Positions 11,090 to 22,380 of a DNA stretch of 64,000 bases are shown one piece after another. Position numbers and translations under genes: made by a program. The notes under the pieces are model-generated. The model made no database searches. It had not been told where the DNA came from and saw only the letters and a list, made by a program, of their open reading frames with translations. Positions within the stretch are counted from its first letter, which is position 1, and every line of letters starts with the position of its first letter. The stretch spans positions 10,726,335-10,790,334 of the forward strand of contig NC_088868.1 of the NCBI RefSeq assembly GCF_032884065.1, in the 5' to 3' direction. The DNA comes from Artemia franciscana (lineage: Eukaryota; Arthropoda; Branchiopoda; Anostraca; Artemiidae).

Positions 11090-14000
11090 TCAAGATTTTC
11101 GTACATTGTTATATAGCGTCCGAAAACTTGTGGATAGCTCGACACTGGAGGGTATTAAATTCCATTGAATTATAGATTTATAAATTGGGGATCGCTGGGC
11201 GGAACTAGAGATACATCTGGGGACAATGAAGGAACGGTTGGATGAACGGAGACAGTGGCCTTCAGAATTATTACTATTAAAATAAGATAATAAGTGGGGA
11301 GGAAGATTTTTATGGTAAGCGGAGTATGCAAGGGATAGATTTAATTTTTTGATGATTTGTTCAAAAGGGATAATACCAAAATCGGAGTACAAGTCCTTGG
11401 TGGGATATAGTCGTGGCAACCAAAGAACTGCTTTGACGGCACGGTTTTGAGCAGATTTTAACTTATTGGTAACTGAAGGATAAGCATTGCCACATACAGA
11501 TCCGCAGTATGAGATATATGAGTAAATAAAAGAATAATAAAGGGTGACAAGGATATCGGGAGGAAGAAAATAATTCACACGATTAATTATACTTACCTGT
11601 CGCAAAATTATGGCTCTGATATAGGACACATGTGTTGCAAATGATAGGCAGGAGTCTATGTGGACACCAAGAAACTTGGCAACTTCGACCTGCGGGAGGA
11701 GATTGGTAGAATATTTTAGGCCAAGTGCTGGCTGAACTTCATTTTTTTTGTAAGGGGTTTGAAATAATACCACCCGACTTTTCTTGCTGTTAATGGTCAT
11801 GCAGTTAACGAGACACCACTCCTGTACTCTATTCAGAAGGGTTTGAGTAGAGGTGACGACGGATGGTAAATTAGGACCGGTGATGAAAAAGTTGCTATCG
11901 TCAGCAAAAAGTACTGGGTACACTGATGGGCCCAAGTCCGTAATCAAATCATTAATATAAAGGAGAAAAAGTATTGGACCAAGAACAGAGCCCTGTGGGA
12001 CGCCCCTCCGGACAGGTAGGGGATGTGAAGTCACCCCGCCCAGTCTCACACTCTGTACTCTACCAGAGAGATAAGAGCCGAACCATGAGAAAGGAACTCC
12101 GCGAATCCCTAGGTTATTGAGTTTACTTATTAAAACACTGTGATCAACCATGTCAAAGGCCTTTGAAAAATCCAGAAATAAGCCCAATACAGTATTTGTA
12201 AGGTCAAGTTGGGAACGTATAAACTGTGTGGCGTCTATTAGTGCATGAGCAGTTGAAAATTTGGCACGGAAGCCATATTGATGAGGAGAAATCAACGAAT
12301 CTGATGAATGATTCCCAAATACAAAGGGAGAAAGACGTCGGAATATAATTCTCTCGAGCACCTTAGATATAACTGGGAGAAGTGAGATTGGACGATAATT
12401 GCTTATCTCAGACGGATCGCCTTTTTTATGAATCGGGATAACAATTGCTTATTTAAATATTTCTGGAAAGACTCCATTGGTCATAGACAGGTTTGCTATG
12501 TGCACAATGGGTTCACAAATATAGAAAGATACGGTCCTAAGAAGCTTATTACTTATGCCAAAGAAGTCAGGTGTACTACTAATAGAGAGAGATTTGATAA
12601 CTTGAAGCACCTCTTTGCGATCAGTTGGAGAGAAAAACATGGATCTGGGATTCTTGCTAGGGTGTACCGGCTGTGAGAAGGAACAGGAGTTAGCATTTGG
12701 AATATTAGTGAAATAATTATTAAAAGCATCCGGTACTAAAATTGGGTCAATTAATCTGCCACTGATGTCCCTAAGGTTAATAGGAACAGATCTTGAATTC
12801 CTTTTTTTTGAAAGGATTTCATTTATTGTATACCAAATTTTTTGCAAGTTCCCTTTGCAGTGAGAGATTTTTGAATAATAATAATTTTTCTTTGCTTCCC
12901 GGATGAGTTTGGTATATACGTTTTTGTATTTTTTATAATTAGTCAGGTCAATAACGCTACTGGTTTTGCAAGCTAACTTATATAGGTCATTTTTTCGGTA
13001 TGAAGAGATTATCAGGCTATTTGACATCCAGGGGCGTATATGGGTAGTTTTTCGGTTTGATTTACGAACTGGAAAGGTTGAACTAATAAGATCACTCAAT
13101 CCCTGTGTAAAACTACTTGTGGCTGAATTAACATCCTGACAATCCAAAGTCTTGGACCAGTCGAAGGATTTCAAACAATCCGTGAACCGGTTCATATTCA
13201 CAGTATTATATATTCTATTAGACGTAGGGGTATTAGTTCTACGGGGTTGAGTAGCTGATAGGGAGGGTAAGGAAAGATAGATTGGAAAGTGATCTGACAG
13301 GTCAGAAAATATTATTTTTGAGGACAGGTGGTTTCCCAGGGAAGTGGATACAAAAATGTTATCAATTAAAGTAGCGGTAGACCTCATGGGATCAACTCTA
13401 GTAGGAAAAAGGATTGTGGGAAGAAGACCACTTGAGGTAAATGTTTCAAAGAAGGTATCACTATCATTGTTACTGCTAACATTTAATAAATTACAATTGA
13501 AGTCCCCAAAAACTATTGCCTTCTTTTGTGGTAAATTAATAAAACTAGAAAAATCATCAAACTGATTACAAAAGAAAGGTGTCGGAAATGAGGGTGGTTT
13601 ATAAAATAACGAAAAAATGAAAGAATTCTCGTCTGTACTTATGTCGACGATTATTGAATAAATGCATCTATTATTTATAGGTTGCGAGAACAAGAATTCA
13701 CAATCTAATAGTCTGGTGAATTTTAGACTTGATCGGATGTAAAGAGAAATGCCACCAGAGGACTTGGTTAATTTTCTTTCAATATGAATAGCTTGAAAGC
13801 CAGTGAGGGAAAATTCATTAGTATCATCAATTTCTGAAAGCCACGTCTCCGTTTTATTCCAATTACGTCGAAAGGGCAGTAACCATTTGTTAAAATTAAA
13901 TCTTTAAAATTAGCCCACTTATCCCTTATGCTTCTGATATTAAAGCAAATTACATTAAGTTTGGTCTCTTCCATTAGCTTAGGTTTCACATTTTTCACAA

Positions 14001-14187
14001 AATCAAAAGTGTCGAGATATTTACAGTTAATTTGGTTTAAAGGGCTATCGGGGCTAGCTAAGGTGTTGGTGGACAGATTATTTTGGTCATCGTGATAATT
14101 AAAAACAACATTATTGCACAGTGATAAATTATTAAGAAACGTAAAATCTTGTAAAGTACTTGTACTTGTGTTTGTTTGACTGTTCAT
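11090..14187 (-). pseudogene. LINE ORF2: AP-type endonuclease plus reverse transcriptase, nearly intact
   Basis: Encodes the replication protein of a non-LTR retrotransposon, which nicks target DNA and reverse-transcribes the element RNA. The endonuclease domain starts near 'LNVICFNIRSIRDKW', continues through 'VFGDFNCNLL' and ends at 'SDHFPIYLSL'. The RT follows with 'NYRPISLLPVISK', 'LFLDFSKAFDMVDHS', 'GVPQGSVLGPILFL' and the catalytic 'FADD', then a C-terminal region with 'WNLIPSS'. The ATG (14185-14187) overlaps the ORF1 stop as ATGA. There are two lesions: a frameshift near 13853 beside the expected TETW motif, and an in-frame TAA at 12449-12451 just before RT block 1. Apart from these about 1,030 codons are open. 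It belongs broadly to the Jockey/CR1 assemblage; I do not assign the clade. Confidence 0.88.
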
Positions 14188-15263
14188 TTCTTAAGCAGTA
14201 GTTTCTGTGCTTCTGGACATTTATACGAATAACAGGGGTGGTCGGAGGAGCCACAGAGAGCACATTTCATGACAAGTTGACACGGGTTTTCTTTGGAGTT
14301 CTGATGGTCACCAGCGCATTTAGAGCATCTCGGGGAAGCTTTACAGTTATTTGCAGTATGGCCGTAGCACTGGCATTTGTAGCACTGGGTAGGCAAAAAC
14401 TTGTACTCAGTTATAGGTAGACGCTCGTAACCAATAACAAGGGGATTCTCAGTGGCATAGTTTAGGTGGTCACGTGACTCAAACTTTAATCGAAAAGACC
14501 TCGTACTTCCTAACTGAACAACTTCTATACAGTTATTAGCGAGATCGCATAGGTCACTTTTAGATGTTCCCTCAGGCACTCGGCGTACTATACCGAAAAA
14601 GGCAGGACTCTTCACTTTAGCATTAATGGATTGGTCTGCTTTGCTTAATGCATCTGCCAAAGTATTGGCGGCACCCTTGTCCGACAGAACTACCTGCCAT
14701 GCATCCCTCCTAGGCCTCAAAACAACTATGCTTGAACTGACACCCCCACAAGCTTTATCCAGGAAATCTTTTCGAGCGTCAGGATTATTCAAGTTTTTTG
14801 GTGGATTTTTCACAATAACTGAATAGGACGGTTTTGCGGGTGGGGGAGGTTTCATATCAGGAATAGTTTGCACGATTGACCTTGCTTTATGGTGCTCAGC
14901 GAAGCTTTTAAATTCCATGTAGAGTTCATTAACCTTTCGAGTTAACGTAGCTGTTGTCTCCCCTCGCACACATGGGACCTGATCTGGCTCGAAAATCAGA
15001 TACTGAGGTAGGCTGATCTTTTTCTCATCACAAAGATCAAAGGCTCGAACCATATCACTTACATTATCAGTCACTTTGGGGCGCTCAGTTACCCTAGTAA
15101 TAGAGGCGTCAGCCCACAAAATCTTCTTTGCTTCAATTAACATATCTCCTTTGAAAAAATCGCAAGCAATTTTTACAATATTATCAGCTGAACAACCTGC
15201 ATTTCTAGCCCGTGAAATGAAATTCAACACGGGATTCAAGACAAGTCTTTCACCTGGCATCAT
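14184..15263 (-). CDS. LINE ORF1: nucleic-acid-binding protein with three zinc knuckles
   Basis: An intact 359-codon frame from ATG 15261-15263. ORF1 proteins of Jockey-like LINEs bind the element RNA and form the RNP. The C-terminal part has a CX2CX4HX4C knuckle (CYKCQCYGHTANNC), then CX2CX3HX7C and CX2CX4HX6C variants, in about residues 290-350. The N-terminal 120 residues are a helical, charged domain of a type I recall from other invertebrate LINE ORF1s. The middle (about residues 150-280) looks like the usual RRM-like region before the knuckles. ORF1 has no visible lesion, unlike ORF2, so the insertion is fairly young. I chose the upstream of two adjacent Met codons. Confidence 0.85.
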   Translation of the reverse strand: MMPGERLVLNPVLNFISRARNAGCSADNIVKIACDFFKGDMLIEAKKILWADASITRVTERPKVTDNVSDMVRAFDLCDEKKISLPQYLIFEPDQVPCVRGETTATLTRKVNELYMEFKSFAEHHKARSIVQTIPDMKPPPPAKPSYSVIVKNPPKNLNNPDARKDFLDKACGGVSSSIVVLRPRRDAWQVVLSDKGAANTLADALSKADQSINAKVKSPAFFGIVRRVPEGTSKSDLCDLANNCIEVVQLGSTRSFRLKFESRDHLNYATENPLVIGYERLPITEYKFLPTQCYKCQCYGHTANNCKASPRCSKCAGDHQNSKENPCQLVMKCALCGSSDHPCYSYKCPEAQKLLLKK

Positions 15264-15370
15264 CCGGTGAAATGATCAAATTTCATCAAAATTCGTGGGC
15301 GGGGCCACAATAGTTGTCAGTAAAAGCAGTAGCAAATCAGGTAGCAATACTCACAAGATGTATATTCAGA
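15264..15370 (-). mobile_element. Probable 5' UTR of the minus-strand LINE
   Basis: Sequence just upstream of ORF1, including a GC-rich patch (gggcggggcc near 15298-15307) unlike the surrounding DNA. The 5' boundary is uncertain. A 6-bp 'agttgt' near 15311 also occurs beside the 3' end (about 10892), which would be a very short target-site duplication if real. Confidence 0.35.
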
Positions 15371-15540
15371 AGTTGCGTACACAATTTTAATTATCCAAAA
15401 TATCCAATTATTCAAAGCAAATTGTTCACAGCACGTTACACAACTTAAATAGTTGCGTACACGATTTTAATTATCCAATTATCAAAAGCAAATTGTTCAC
15501 AGCACTATATAGCATTGTACACAATTTCAATAGTTGCGCA
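15371..15540. repeat. Two and a bit tandem units of about 80 bp
   Basis: Units start with 'agttgcgta' at 15371, 15451 and 15532 (the last partial). They share 'attttaattatcc' and 'caaattgttcacagca' blocks. They lie 100-270 bp upstream of LINE ORF1, so they could be 5' UTR monomers or simply flanking satellite. Confidence 0.6.
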
Positions 15541-15611
15541 ATGAAATAAATATCCAAACAATAATCCTCTGTAAATTAACCAACCAATATAAACTGGTTT
15601 TCATCCATATA

Positions 15612-15658
15612 GGTCAAAGACTGAATGAAGACACTCAAAGACTGAATGAAGACTGAGT
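15612..15658 (+). repeat. Short tandem repeat, about 22-bp period
   Basis: 'caaagactgaatgaagac' occurs twice in succession just beyond the 3' side of the candidate minus-strand exon. Confidence 0.6.
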
Positions 15659-15665
15659 TACTGCA

Positions 15666-15783
15666 TCAGTTTTGAGCAGTCTTCAACTTCTCAAGCATCA
15701 TCTGCATAAAAGAGGCTCCTATATGGAGATGAATAATCCCTACGGTTTTGGGATGGATAAACCTTTTGAAAGCAAATGTGTCT
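15666..15783 (-). CDS. Candidate terminal coding exon, unrecognised
   Basis: On the minus strand a clear pyrimidine tract ('ttttctctgttgtccag') ends at an acceptor AG near 15784. The following frame encodes DTFAFKRFIHPKTVGIIHL and continues through an 'IGASFMQMML' segment to a TGA at 15666-15668, about 39 codons. Composition is balanced and unlike the chance frames nearby. The same frame is open upstream, but there it reads the pyrimidine tract as Leu/Ser. I do not recognise the protein and find no confident upstream exon in 15800-18000. Confidence 0.3.
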
Positions 15784-15789
15784 CTGGAC

Positions 15790-16458
15790 AACAGAGAAAA
15801 GGTCTTAAGAAAGAGAGAGATAATATTCCAAATAGAGAGATATAAATTCAAAGTGGATGAAATAACTTTCACCCAATGCATTCCTTCATAAAGCAGACAG
15901 TAGCTACATTTTTGTAGGTTGTTAGTCTTCTATGTTGTCTAAGTTACTTAAAAATTAGGTTTGAACTTTGCCCTTTTTGTTTCCATATGATTAAGAAACA
16001 GAATGCATAAAGAAGCAAGGACTTAGCATACCTAATGCTCAAGATTATTTTACGAGCAAAATATAGATGAAGAGAAAACCAGTAAGGATTCCAAAACCAC
16101 AAATTTGTGCATTCAAAAATAGTAAACACAGAAAGCAACTGGTGAATAAAAAAAACTGCTAAACACAGGTTTTGAAAAAAAATCTGCTAATACAAATAAT
16201 GACCACGTTAATTATTATCATAAAAGATAATATTTTGGGCCTTTATTTCCTTACAGAGTGTGTTTTGCAGAAGGTTGTTCAGTTTAGAAAGATATGTCTT
16301 TAAGAAGATAGGATCTCCAACTGATTCTACTGGTCTAAATATTCCAAGGTAACAACCAAAGCTAAATCTTGATCACCACAGGCTAAAAAATTAATCTACA
16401 GTCATAACCAAACCTGGCTCAAATTGAAGTTAAATAGACAACAAGATTTTCCAACAAA
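15790..16458. other. No gene recognised
   Basis: AT-rich DNA with poorly coding open frames only. No repeats are evident by eye. Confidence 0.4.
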
Positions 16459-16750
16459 GAGCAAGGAATAACATTAAAAAGAAGGCAAAATATTCTATGA
16501 ATGAAGAGGGGCCTGCTCCCTCCTTTATCCTCTACCGCTCCCTCTTTATGCAAGTTTGACTTATTTTCCCAATTCTTTGAGAATGACTAATGAAACACAC
16601 GGCGCATTTAATTGGAACAGGAAGTTTTTTTTTTTCGAGCATTAAAAACTTTAGCTTAAGGAATAAGGGGTATAGGAGGGTAAAACTCCCCTCGTATTCA
16701 GAATAATTAATGTTTATTTTAAGATTTATTGTTGCTCCTTACTTTTAGTA
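16459..16750. mobile_element. Degenerate member of the 'aaggagcaacatt' MITE family
   Basis: The right half ends 'ttgttgctccttactttta' and the left half carries a diverged 'aaggaataacatt', with C-rich and G-rich inner blocks facing each other ('gaggggcctgctccctcc' against 'ggagggtaaaactcccctcg'). The layout matches the copies at 18449-18722 and 32931-33210, but the arms are more decayed. Confidence 0.5.
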
Positions 16751-17960
16751 GAATTTATTTATATATAAGTAATTTTTTTTCAAATAATTTTGGAAAACCA
16801 ACTTCCATCACCATGGAACATTTCACCCAGAGAATTCTCCCCCACAAAAAATACCTCCTGAGAAAAATTATGTGGAAAAACATTGAAGACATAGACCCAA
16901 AATATCACTGGAAATCAGGAGGGATTAAAACATAATTCTTAAAAAGCTCTATACTTATATGAAGGCTCAATGAGCCTTAGAAAATTAGGCCATTAACTGT
17001 TTGAGGAAATTAACCCATGACCTAGAAAATGATCCACTACCCCTTCTTCATAATTTCTAAAATACACTACTACATCAGTATCTTATCAACCAAATCAGTT
17101 TAGGTAAATAAACCATTAAAATAAATATCGGAGATATTTTTGGAAATAACATAAGATGTATCAACCAGCAACAGCCTTATATAGGTTTAGTCTAAATGAA
17201 AAGAGATGATATATACATTCCTACACCACCGTCCCTCCATGCTTATGTAATCAATTTCAGCATTGAAATGCACTTTTTTAGCCAGATCATAACCCCACCT
17301 TCTTCAAAATACCCTACCTACCACCCATCTATCATAATAGTTGACGCAAAATTAGGGTAAAGGCACCAATCATTCGACAGTGCAATTTTGGAATCACTGT
17401 CGAAATTTTACTTCAAAACAGGGTAACTCTTAGTCATGACTTGGAACACCATCTCTTGAAGCAAAATATTTTAGCAAAACGTAAACACTGTATCCGATAC
17501 ACCCAGATAAGAAAAGAATATCCAATTCAATCAGTTTCCTGTTTTCGACCCAAAATGAGCTCCCAACATTCTTTTAGCTATGTAATGTTCAAACTGTCTT
17601 TATTTGTTTTTTTTCATAAAAAAATGCGAGCAGCACCAATTCTTCAAGATACATCTGATCTTCTCTAAAATGTAGCCACATTGACTTCTTCTTGATAAAA
17701 TTAAGTTAAAATAGCAGCTAATATTATATTGACAAAAATATGTTCTAAGTGTCGAAATTTCTTGTCTGATGTAGTGGAATGCCAGACTAACTAAAAATGT
17801 TCCTTCGGCCGAATTCAAAGGCTTCTATTACGAGATTCATTTCTTTTGAGAATATCTTGTAGTAACCTTGTCGAAATTTTCGACAGACTGCAACAAGTCC
17901 AGTTAAAATATAGGTGACTGTCAAAACTTTACTAAGCATGTAAAACAGATCAGAAACAAT

Positions 17961-17962
<2 letters not shown>
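16751..17962. other. No gene recognised
   Basis: On the minus strand, 17787-17935 is open and encodes a hydrophobic then basic stretch (YILTGLVAVCRKFRQGYYK) that could be a membrane-protein exon, but without clear splice sites. Nothing else stands out. Confidence 0.3.

Positions 17963-18032
<70 letters not shown>
17963..18032. repeat. (GA)n microsatellite
   Basis: About 34 uninterrupted GA dinucleotides ending in 'gacagatag'. The Leu-Ser repeat protein read from the minus strand here is just this microsatellite translated. Confidence 0.95.
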
Positions 18033-18036
<4 letters not shown>

Positions 18037-18039
18037 TAG

Positions 18040-18112
18040 TCTACTCTTGGTTTTTTTCTAGAATTAGCCATGACTTGATGCCCACAACTATTTCATTTTA
18101 ATTCAAAAATCA
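18040..18112 (+). repeat. Dispersed 'agccatgacttgatg' repeat, copy
   Basis: About 70 bp ('tttttctagaattagccatg...attttaattcaaaaatcaa') that recur at 20656-20854 (twice) and 30015-30108. Probably a fragment of an unidentified transposon. Confidence 0.55.
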
Positions 18113-18448
18113 ATGGACTCAGTCAAGGCCTTCAGCCTGGTAAAAATGATAAAAAGGAGGTTAGTTCATTTGTTAATAGATGTCTATCTATTATTAACCG
18201 TCCATGCATTATCATTGCTAGTACAGTTTCTTTCAGAGGCTTCACTGTTAATCATACTCGGATTTGCAAATTCTATAGTTTTCAAAGTGTCTGATTAATT
18301 TGTTTTGGGTAAATGGTGGAAATATGCGAGTGCCTCTCTTATTGGACCCATATACGATTTGTTATCTTTTATCAAGTGATGCCTGCCAAGCATCTCAGGC
18401 AGGTTGACCCAGAATTAAAAATTAACAGAGGCCAGGAAGTAAGGACAG

Positions 18449-18722
18449 AAAGTAAGGAGCAACATTAAAACTTACAATGAACAGAAATTATCATGTATAT
18501 GAGGGGGGTTACCCCCCTCCTCAATACCTTGCTCGTAATGCTAATATTTAAATTTTGTCCCAATTCTATAAACATGACTCCTGAAAGAAAACTACAACTG
18601 TAGTTAGTACAAAGACACTATTGTAGCGTGAAGAGCAAGGTGTCGAGGAGAGGGACAACCACTTTCACATACATAATAATTTCGGTCAATTTTAGGTTTT
18701 AATGTTACTTCTTACTTTCAGT
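18449..18722. mobile_element. MITE of the 'aagtaaggagcaacatt' family
   Basis: The left arm begins 'aagtaaggagcaacattaaa' and the right arm ends as its imperfect reverse complement ('aatgttacttcttactttca'). Inner blocks 'gaggggggttaccccc' and 'ggagagggacaacc' face each other. It is about 275 bp with no ORF. The same family occurs at 16459, 32931, 42809 and in the repeated units. Confidence 0.65.
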
Positions 18723-20655
18723 TGATAAAGACTTGTTCTTTTTTTATTTAAGGAAGCTTAGAGACAAGCATTTTCCTAAAGGCAATGGAAAAAGTATGCC
18801 AATTAAAGTAAAAGTATATAAAAATGAAAAAAGGAAGAAATTGCAAAAAATACAAAAAACATCAGCCTACTTACAAAAACTAAGATGTAAACTCCCAGCA
18901 TTCAGTTCTGTTGAGCAATGCCAAAGTATTGGACAAATATTTTTTAACAATATCAACAGTTTTCAACTTGGTTATCAAACACCAAAATATTTAATATCTT
19001 TTGACTTAGTGCTTAGCAAAAGTAATGCATTATCAAAGTAGTTTGTTCAAAGTTAACCATTAAAACTAAGATTAAGAAAGTCAAATGAAAAATTTTAATT
19101 CAATATTTTAAATCTAATTTGAATAATTTTGAAAACCCATATACACCTTTATACTTCATAACTGTATCTGTTCAGGAGGAAAAATGCAGGAATTCCCAGC
19201 ATTCCATTCAGGAGGAACATTTCTGATTATAGTGGCTTCATATATCAGCTTGTGGGTACTGTTGCAATGCAAGCAAAAGTTGACAACATATTTTAACCAA
19301 AACTGCCTTTATTTCTATAGTTACCAAAATTTATATAATTAAATGAACTTTCTTGTGTACTAATAACTGCACTAACCTTTTAGTACTAATGTACGAATAA
19401 ATATTTAGGATCATCATAAAAAGCTGATTCTTTGATTGAATTTTATCAATAGTTAGGCTCTTATACTTTCATTATTGACAAGGATCATTATTTATTTACC
19501 ATTCATTATTATGAAGAATTTGATTTTTTGTTTTCTTTTTTTTCATTACTCTGCCCAAAACAAGTAGAGTAAATGCTTGTGGAAAATTGGAAAGGGGTCA
19601 CTCAATCACAAATTAGAACTTATACTTTCCTTATTAAGGTTCAAAATCTATTGGCAGGCATTCAACAATGAGGTAACACACATATTTTCAAAGGTTTTCC
19701 CTATTCTGCTCTCTTTCCTCTGGTTTCCTTATAATTACTTTATATTCCCAAATTTCCAGGGGACCCATGGCTCTTCTACCCCCTACCCCCTGGCGGCACC
19801 CATGACCCCTTCCATATGAAGGTTCTCTGGAAAAAATCAAACATTGAAGTTTTGTAGCCTTTACTAAAGGCTGTGCTATAGTATTGCCCCAGATAATGCT
19901 ACATAATTCCAAATGCTTCACTCGATTACCAATTATGCAGAATGATTTATAGACTATAGTGTATGAAAAGTGGTATAAAGTAACTATTTTATAGTAAAAA
20001 TTGTTCTTTCTAACCCTTTTATGTATCTAAAAATTAAGAAGAAAAGATATCAGCTTTAAGGGTCCATAAGGAGATTAAAATTGAATTAAAATGATTGTGA
20101 AGTACATAAGAAGTGAAGTAAAGTGATAAGTTTAGGGGTAAGCTGGTTTAAACAAAAATAGGGTAGACAGAGATGTAAAAGAAAAATCTAATATAAAAGG
20201 AAAAGGTACCATCTTTGAGGGTCTATAAAGGGCTTAAAATTGAATTTGCAAGTAGGCCTAAAGCAATTATTTTTTTAATTGCTTTTTTAATTTCATTATT
20301 TTATTAAACAAAAGGAAATTGAGTGGTATGTTTACCTTATACTTAGATAAGGAATTTAAACTACTCTAGACATATCAATTGACTTATTACCATCTTATCA
20401 TACTAGCTCATGATTACAATGTTTCCTAACTAGCCAGGGTTGTGGGTAAAACCCTAGCCTACTTTATGCAAATTAGTTGCAATACTTTATATAGGTTCTG
20501 AGACAAAAAACAGGTATTAGGCTTAGGTTTTGTGTACTATGACTATCTACCTTAGTTCTGCCCTAGGAATGATGTATGGATGGTTTGTAGATCGATTTAT
20601 CGATCAAACAAATACAATAACATCCTTTTTATACAAGCCTAACAATGGCTTAAAC
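18723..20655. other. No gene recognised; weak repeats
   Basis: An open frame at 18733-19041 follows the MITE and encodes a Lys/Gln-rich 102-residue product with no known motif; I regard it as doubtful. A phrase of about 45 bp near 20045-20090 recurs loosely near 20195-20245. No domain is seen on either strand. Confidence 0.35.
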
Positions 20656-20854
20656 CAGATTTGTCTCTCACTCACTTGAACTATCAGTCCTGGTTTTTTT
20701 CTACAATGAGCCATGGCTTGATACGTACAATTACTTGATTTTAATTCAACTAGGCATATTCTGGATTTGCCTTTCACTCACTTGGACTGTCTGTCCTGGC
20801 ATTTTCTACAATTATCCATGGCTTGATGCCAGTAACTGCTTGATTTTAATTCAT
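20656..20854 (+). repeat. Two tandem copies of the dispersed 'agccatggcttgat' repeat
   Basis: Units at 20656-20748 and 20761-20854 share 'ctcactcacttg', 'ctgtcctgg', 'ttttctacaat' and 'cttgattttaattca'. Single copies lie at 18040 and 30015. Confidence 0.6.
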
Positions 20855-20939
20855 GGAATAAATTCTATTTTAGCCACTTTTTGCTATTTTGGAAAGGGGT
20901 AAGGTCAGGAAAATGCAACTTTCACGGATAGGTCTACTT

Positions 20940-21017
20940 ACTAAATTATGTCTTGGGACGGTAATTTGAAGTACCTACCTCTACTCTTTCTCCCTCTAGA
21001 GGGTATTGACCTTTTTT
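20940..21017 (+). repeat. R repeat, left fragment, interrupted by the sallimus-bearing composite
   Basis: 'ctctactctttctccctctagagg' matches the 5' part of R repeats at 26937 and 29205. The matching right part resumes at 25305 ('acaacaaaactgtttt'). The DNA in between therefore sits inside one R copy, with about 75 bp of R missing at the junction. Confidence 0.6.
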
Positions 21018-21023
21018 TGATGA

Positions 21024-21184
21024 CACAATTATTGACAATAATTTTATTTTCTTACTTCATATACAACTTCAGGTAAAATGACTTCAATGTGAGTTAGCAG
21101 AATAATACACATCAAAGACAGAGTACTGAATAATTTCCTGACCTCTAGGTCCACCTTATATATCCAGAATCAACCCGGATTCCG
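21024..21184 (+). repeat. Inverted repeat arm A
   Basis: About 160 bp that are the reverse complement of 22774-22935 at roughly 97 percent identity by eye. It ends beside a perfect hairpin (21189-21235). No coding potential. Confidence 0.85.
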
Positions 21185-21188
21185 TTTA

Positions 21189-21235
21189 ATATGGTTATTA
21201 AACAGAATTATGGCTATTCTGTTTAATAACCATAT
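21189..21235. other. Perfect 20-bp hairpin with 7-nt loop
   Basis: 'atatggttattaaacagaat' (21189-21208) pairs exactly with 21216-21235. It directly abuts arm A and is absent beside arm A', so it may mark a breakpoint or an element end. Confidence 0.8.
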
Positions 21236-22380
21236 GATTCTGCCTGGAAATTTTTTATTACAGAATTTGGCATACTCTTAACATTGGCCGACGATACGTC
21301 ATGGTAAAAAAAACTGGAAAACACCTATCATGATTTATCAACCGCCGAAGAATGCCCAAACACATCTGATTCAACCAGACAGCTATCACCCAAGTGACAC
21401 CTCAAATAGCGCCATCTATTGTACTACAATCTTTTTCATCTTTCTGACTGAACAATGTAGACTAGAGAAGACGTAACATCCAGCCAGCGGGTACAACCAC
21501 AACATGCCCACGAAGACACCACAGATATAACCTAATTCAATATGGAAACCCAATATCAGAAACGTCACAGACCCAAATGAAGATTTATAACAGAACATAC
21601 TAAATCCTAGTTTCATAAACTTAGGAATCAACTACAAAGTAAGGTCTTAAATACTAACCCAGTCGATTGAATTAAAGACAATAAAAATAACGCTTAAAAC
21701 ACAGAAGAGAGCGGGAACGGGACGGAAGAGCCGTAGTACCGGCGGTACTTTTGTACTTAAACTGCTGGGGATAGGTGTTCCAAGTCCTGCACTTACCATT
21801 TTAGCGTAAAAACAAGACAGATTTTAAAATTGCTAAATTTTTAAGAAACAAAAACATTTAAAGGTGATAGATTAATAAATGACATTATATTAGTTCAATC
21901 AGTAAATAGGGCAAGGACACGAAAATTGTGATTGGTGTGAAAATAATATTCCAAAATAATAAGTGATGAACAATTAAAAGTGCCAAATAGTGAATAGTTT
22001 AAATTAAATAAAAGTACCAGTGATTTTTTTTTACATAATGTTGTATATTTTACACTTTATTGTTAAAATACCTGGGATCAATTGAGAATTAAATACAACA
22101 GATAAAATTATTTCTAATTCAAATAAAAACAAACAATTGGAACCAGGTATTCGCATGTAAACCTTGTTCATATCAAGTGATGTATTAATTAAATTCAAGT
22201 GTAAGGTGTAGGAACAACACAAGGTGTAGGAATATATACATTTTCTTTAAATAATCATTTTTAGAGGTGAAAGAATTAAAATTAAAATATTTTGACAATA
22301 AAAAGTTTTAAGAAAGCTAAAATTTAAGGAAAGGGAATGTTCTGATTGACGAGGGCGTCAATCTACAGCGGGATACGAAA
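21236..22380. other. Unidentified DNA between inverted arms A and B
   Basis: A minus-strand open frame at 21416-21631 is hydrophobic and unrecognised. A GC-richer patch at about 21705-21795 contains the palindrome 'gtaccggcggtac'. I find no transposase motif. Confidence 0.35.

Noticed and set aside
12428..15270. Several plus-strand frames of 60-82 codons
   Set aside because: They are antisense shadows of the LINE ORF1 and ORF2.
17787..18071. Minus-strand frame with a long Leu-Ser repeat
   Set aside because: The repeat is the (GA)n microsatellite translated. The part beyond it is only weakly suggestive of a membrane exon.
18113..18298. 61-codon hydrophobic frame, plus a 33-codon frame on the opposite strand
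   Set aside because: Both strands are open over the same stretch with no splice signals or known motif.
18733..19041. 102-codon Lys/Gln-rich plus-strand frame
   Set aside because: Starts within MITE-edge sequence and has AT-driven composition. No homology recognised, so not called as a gene.
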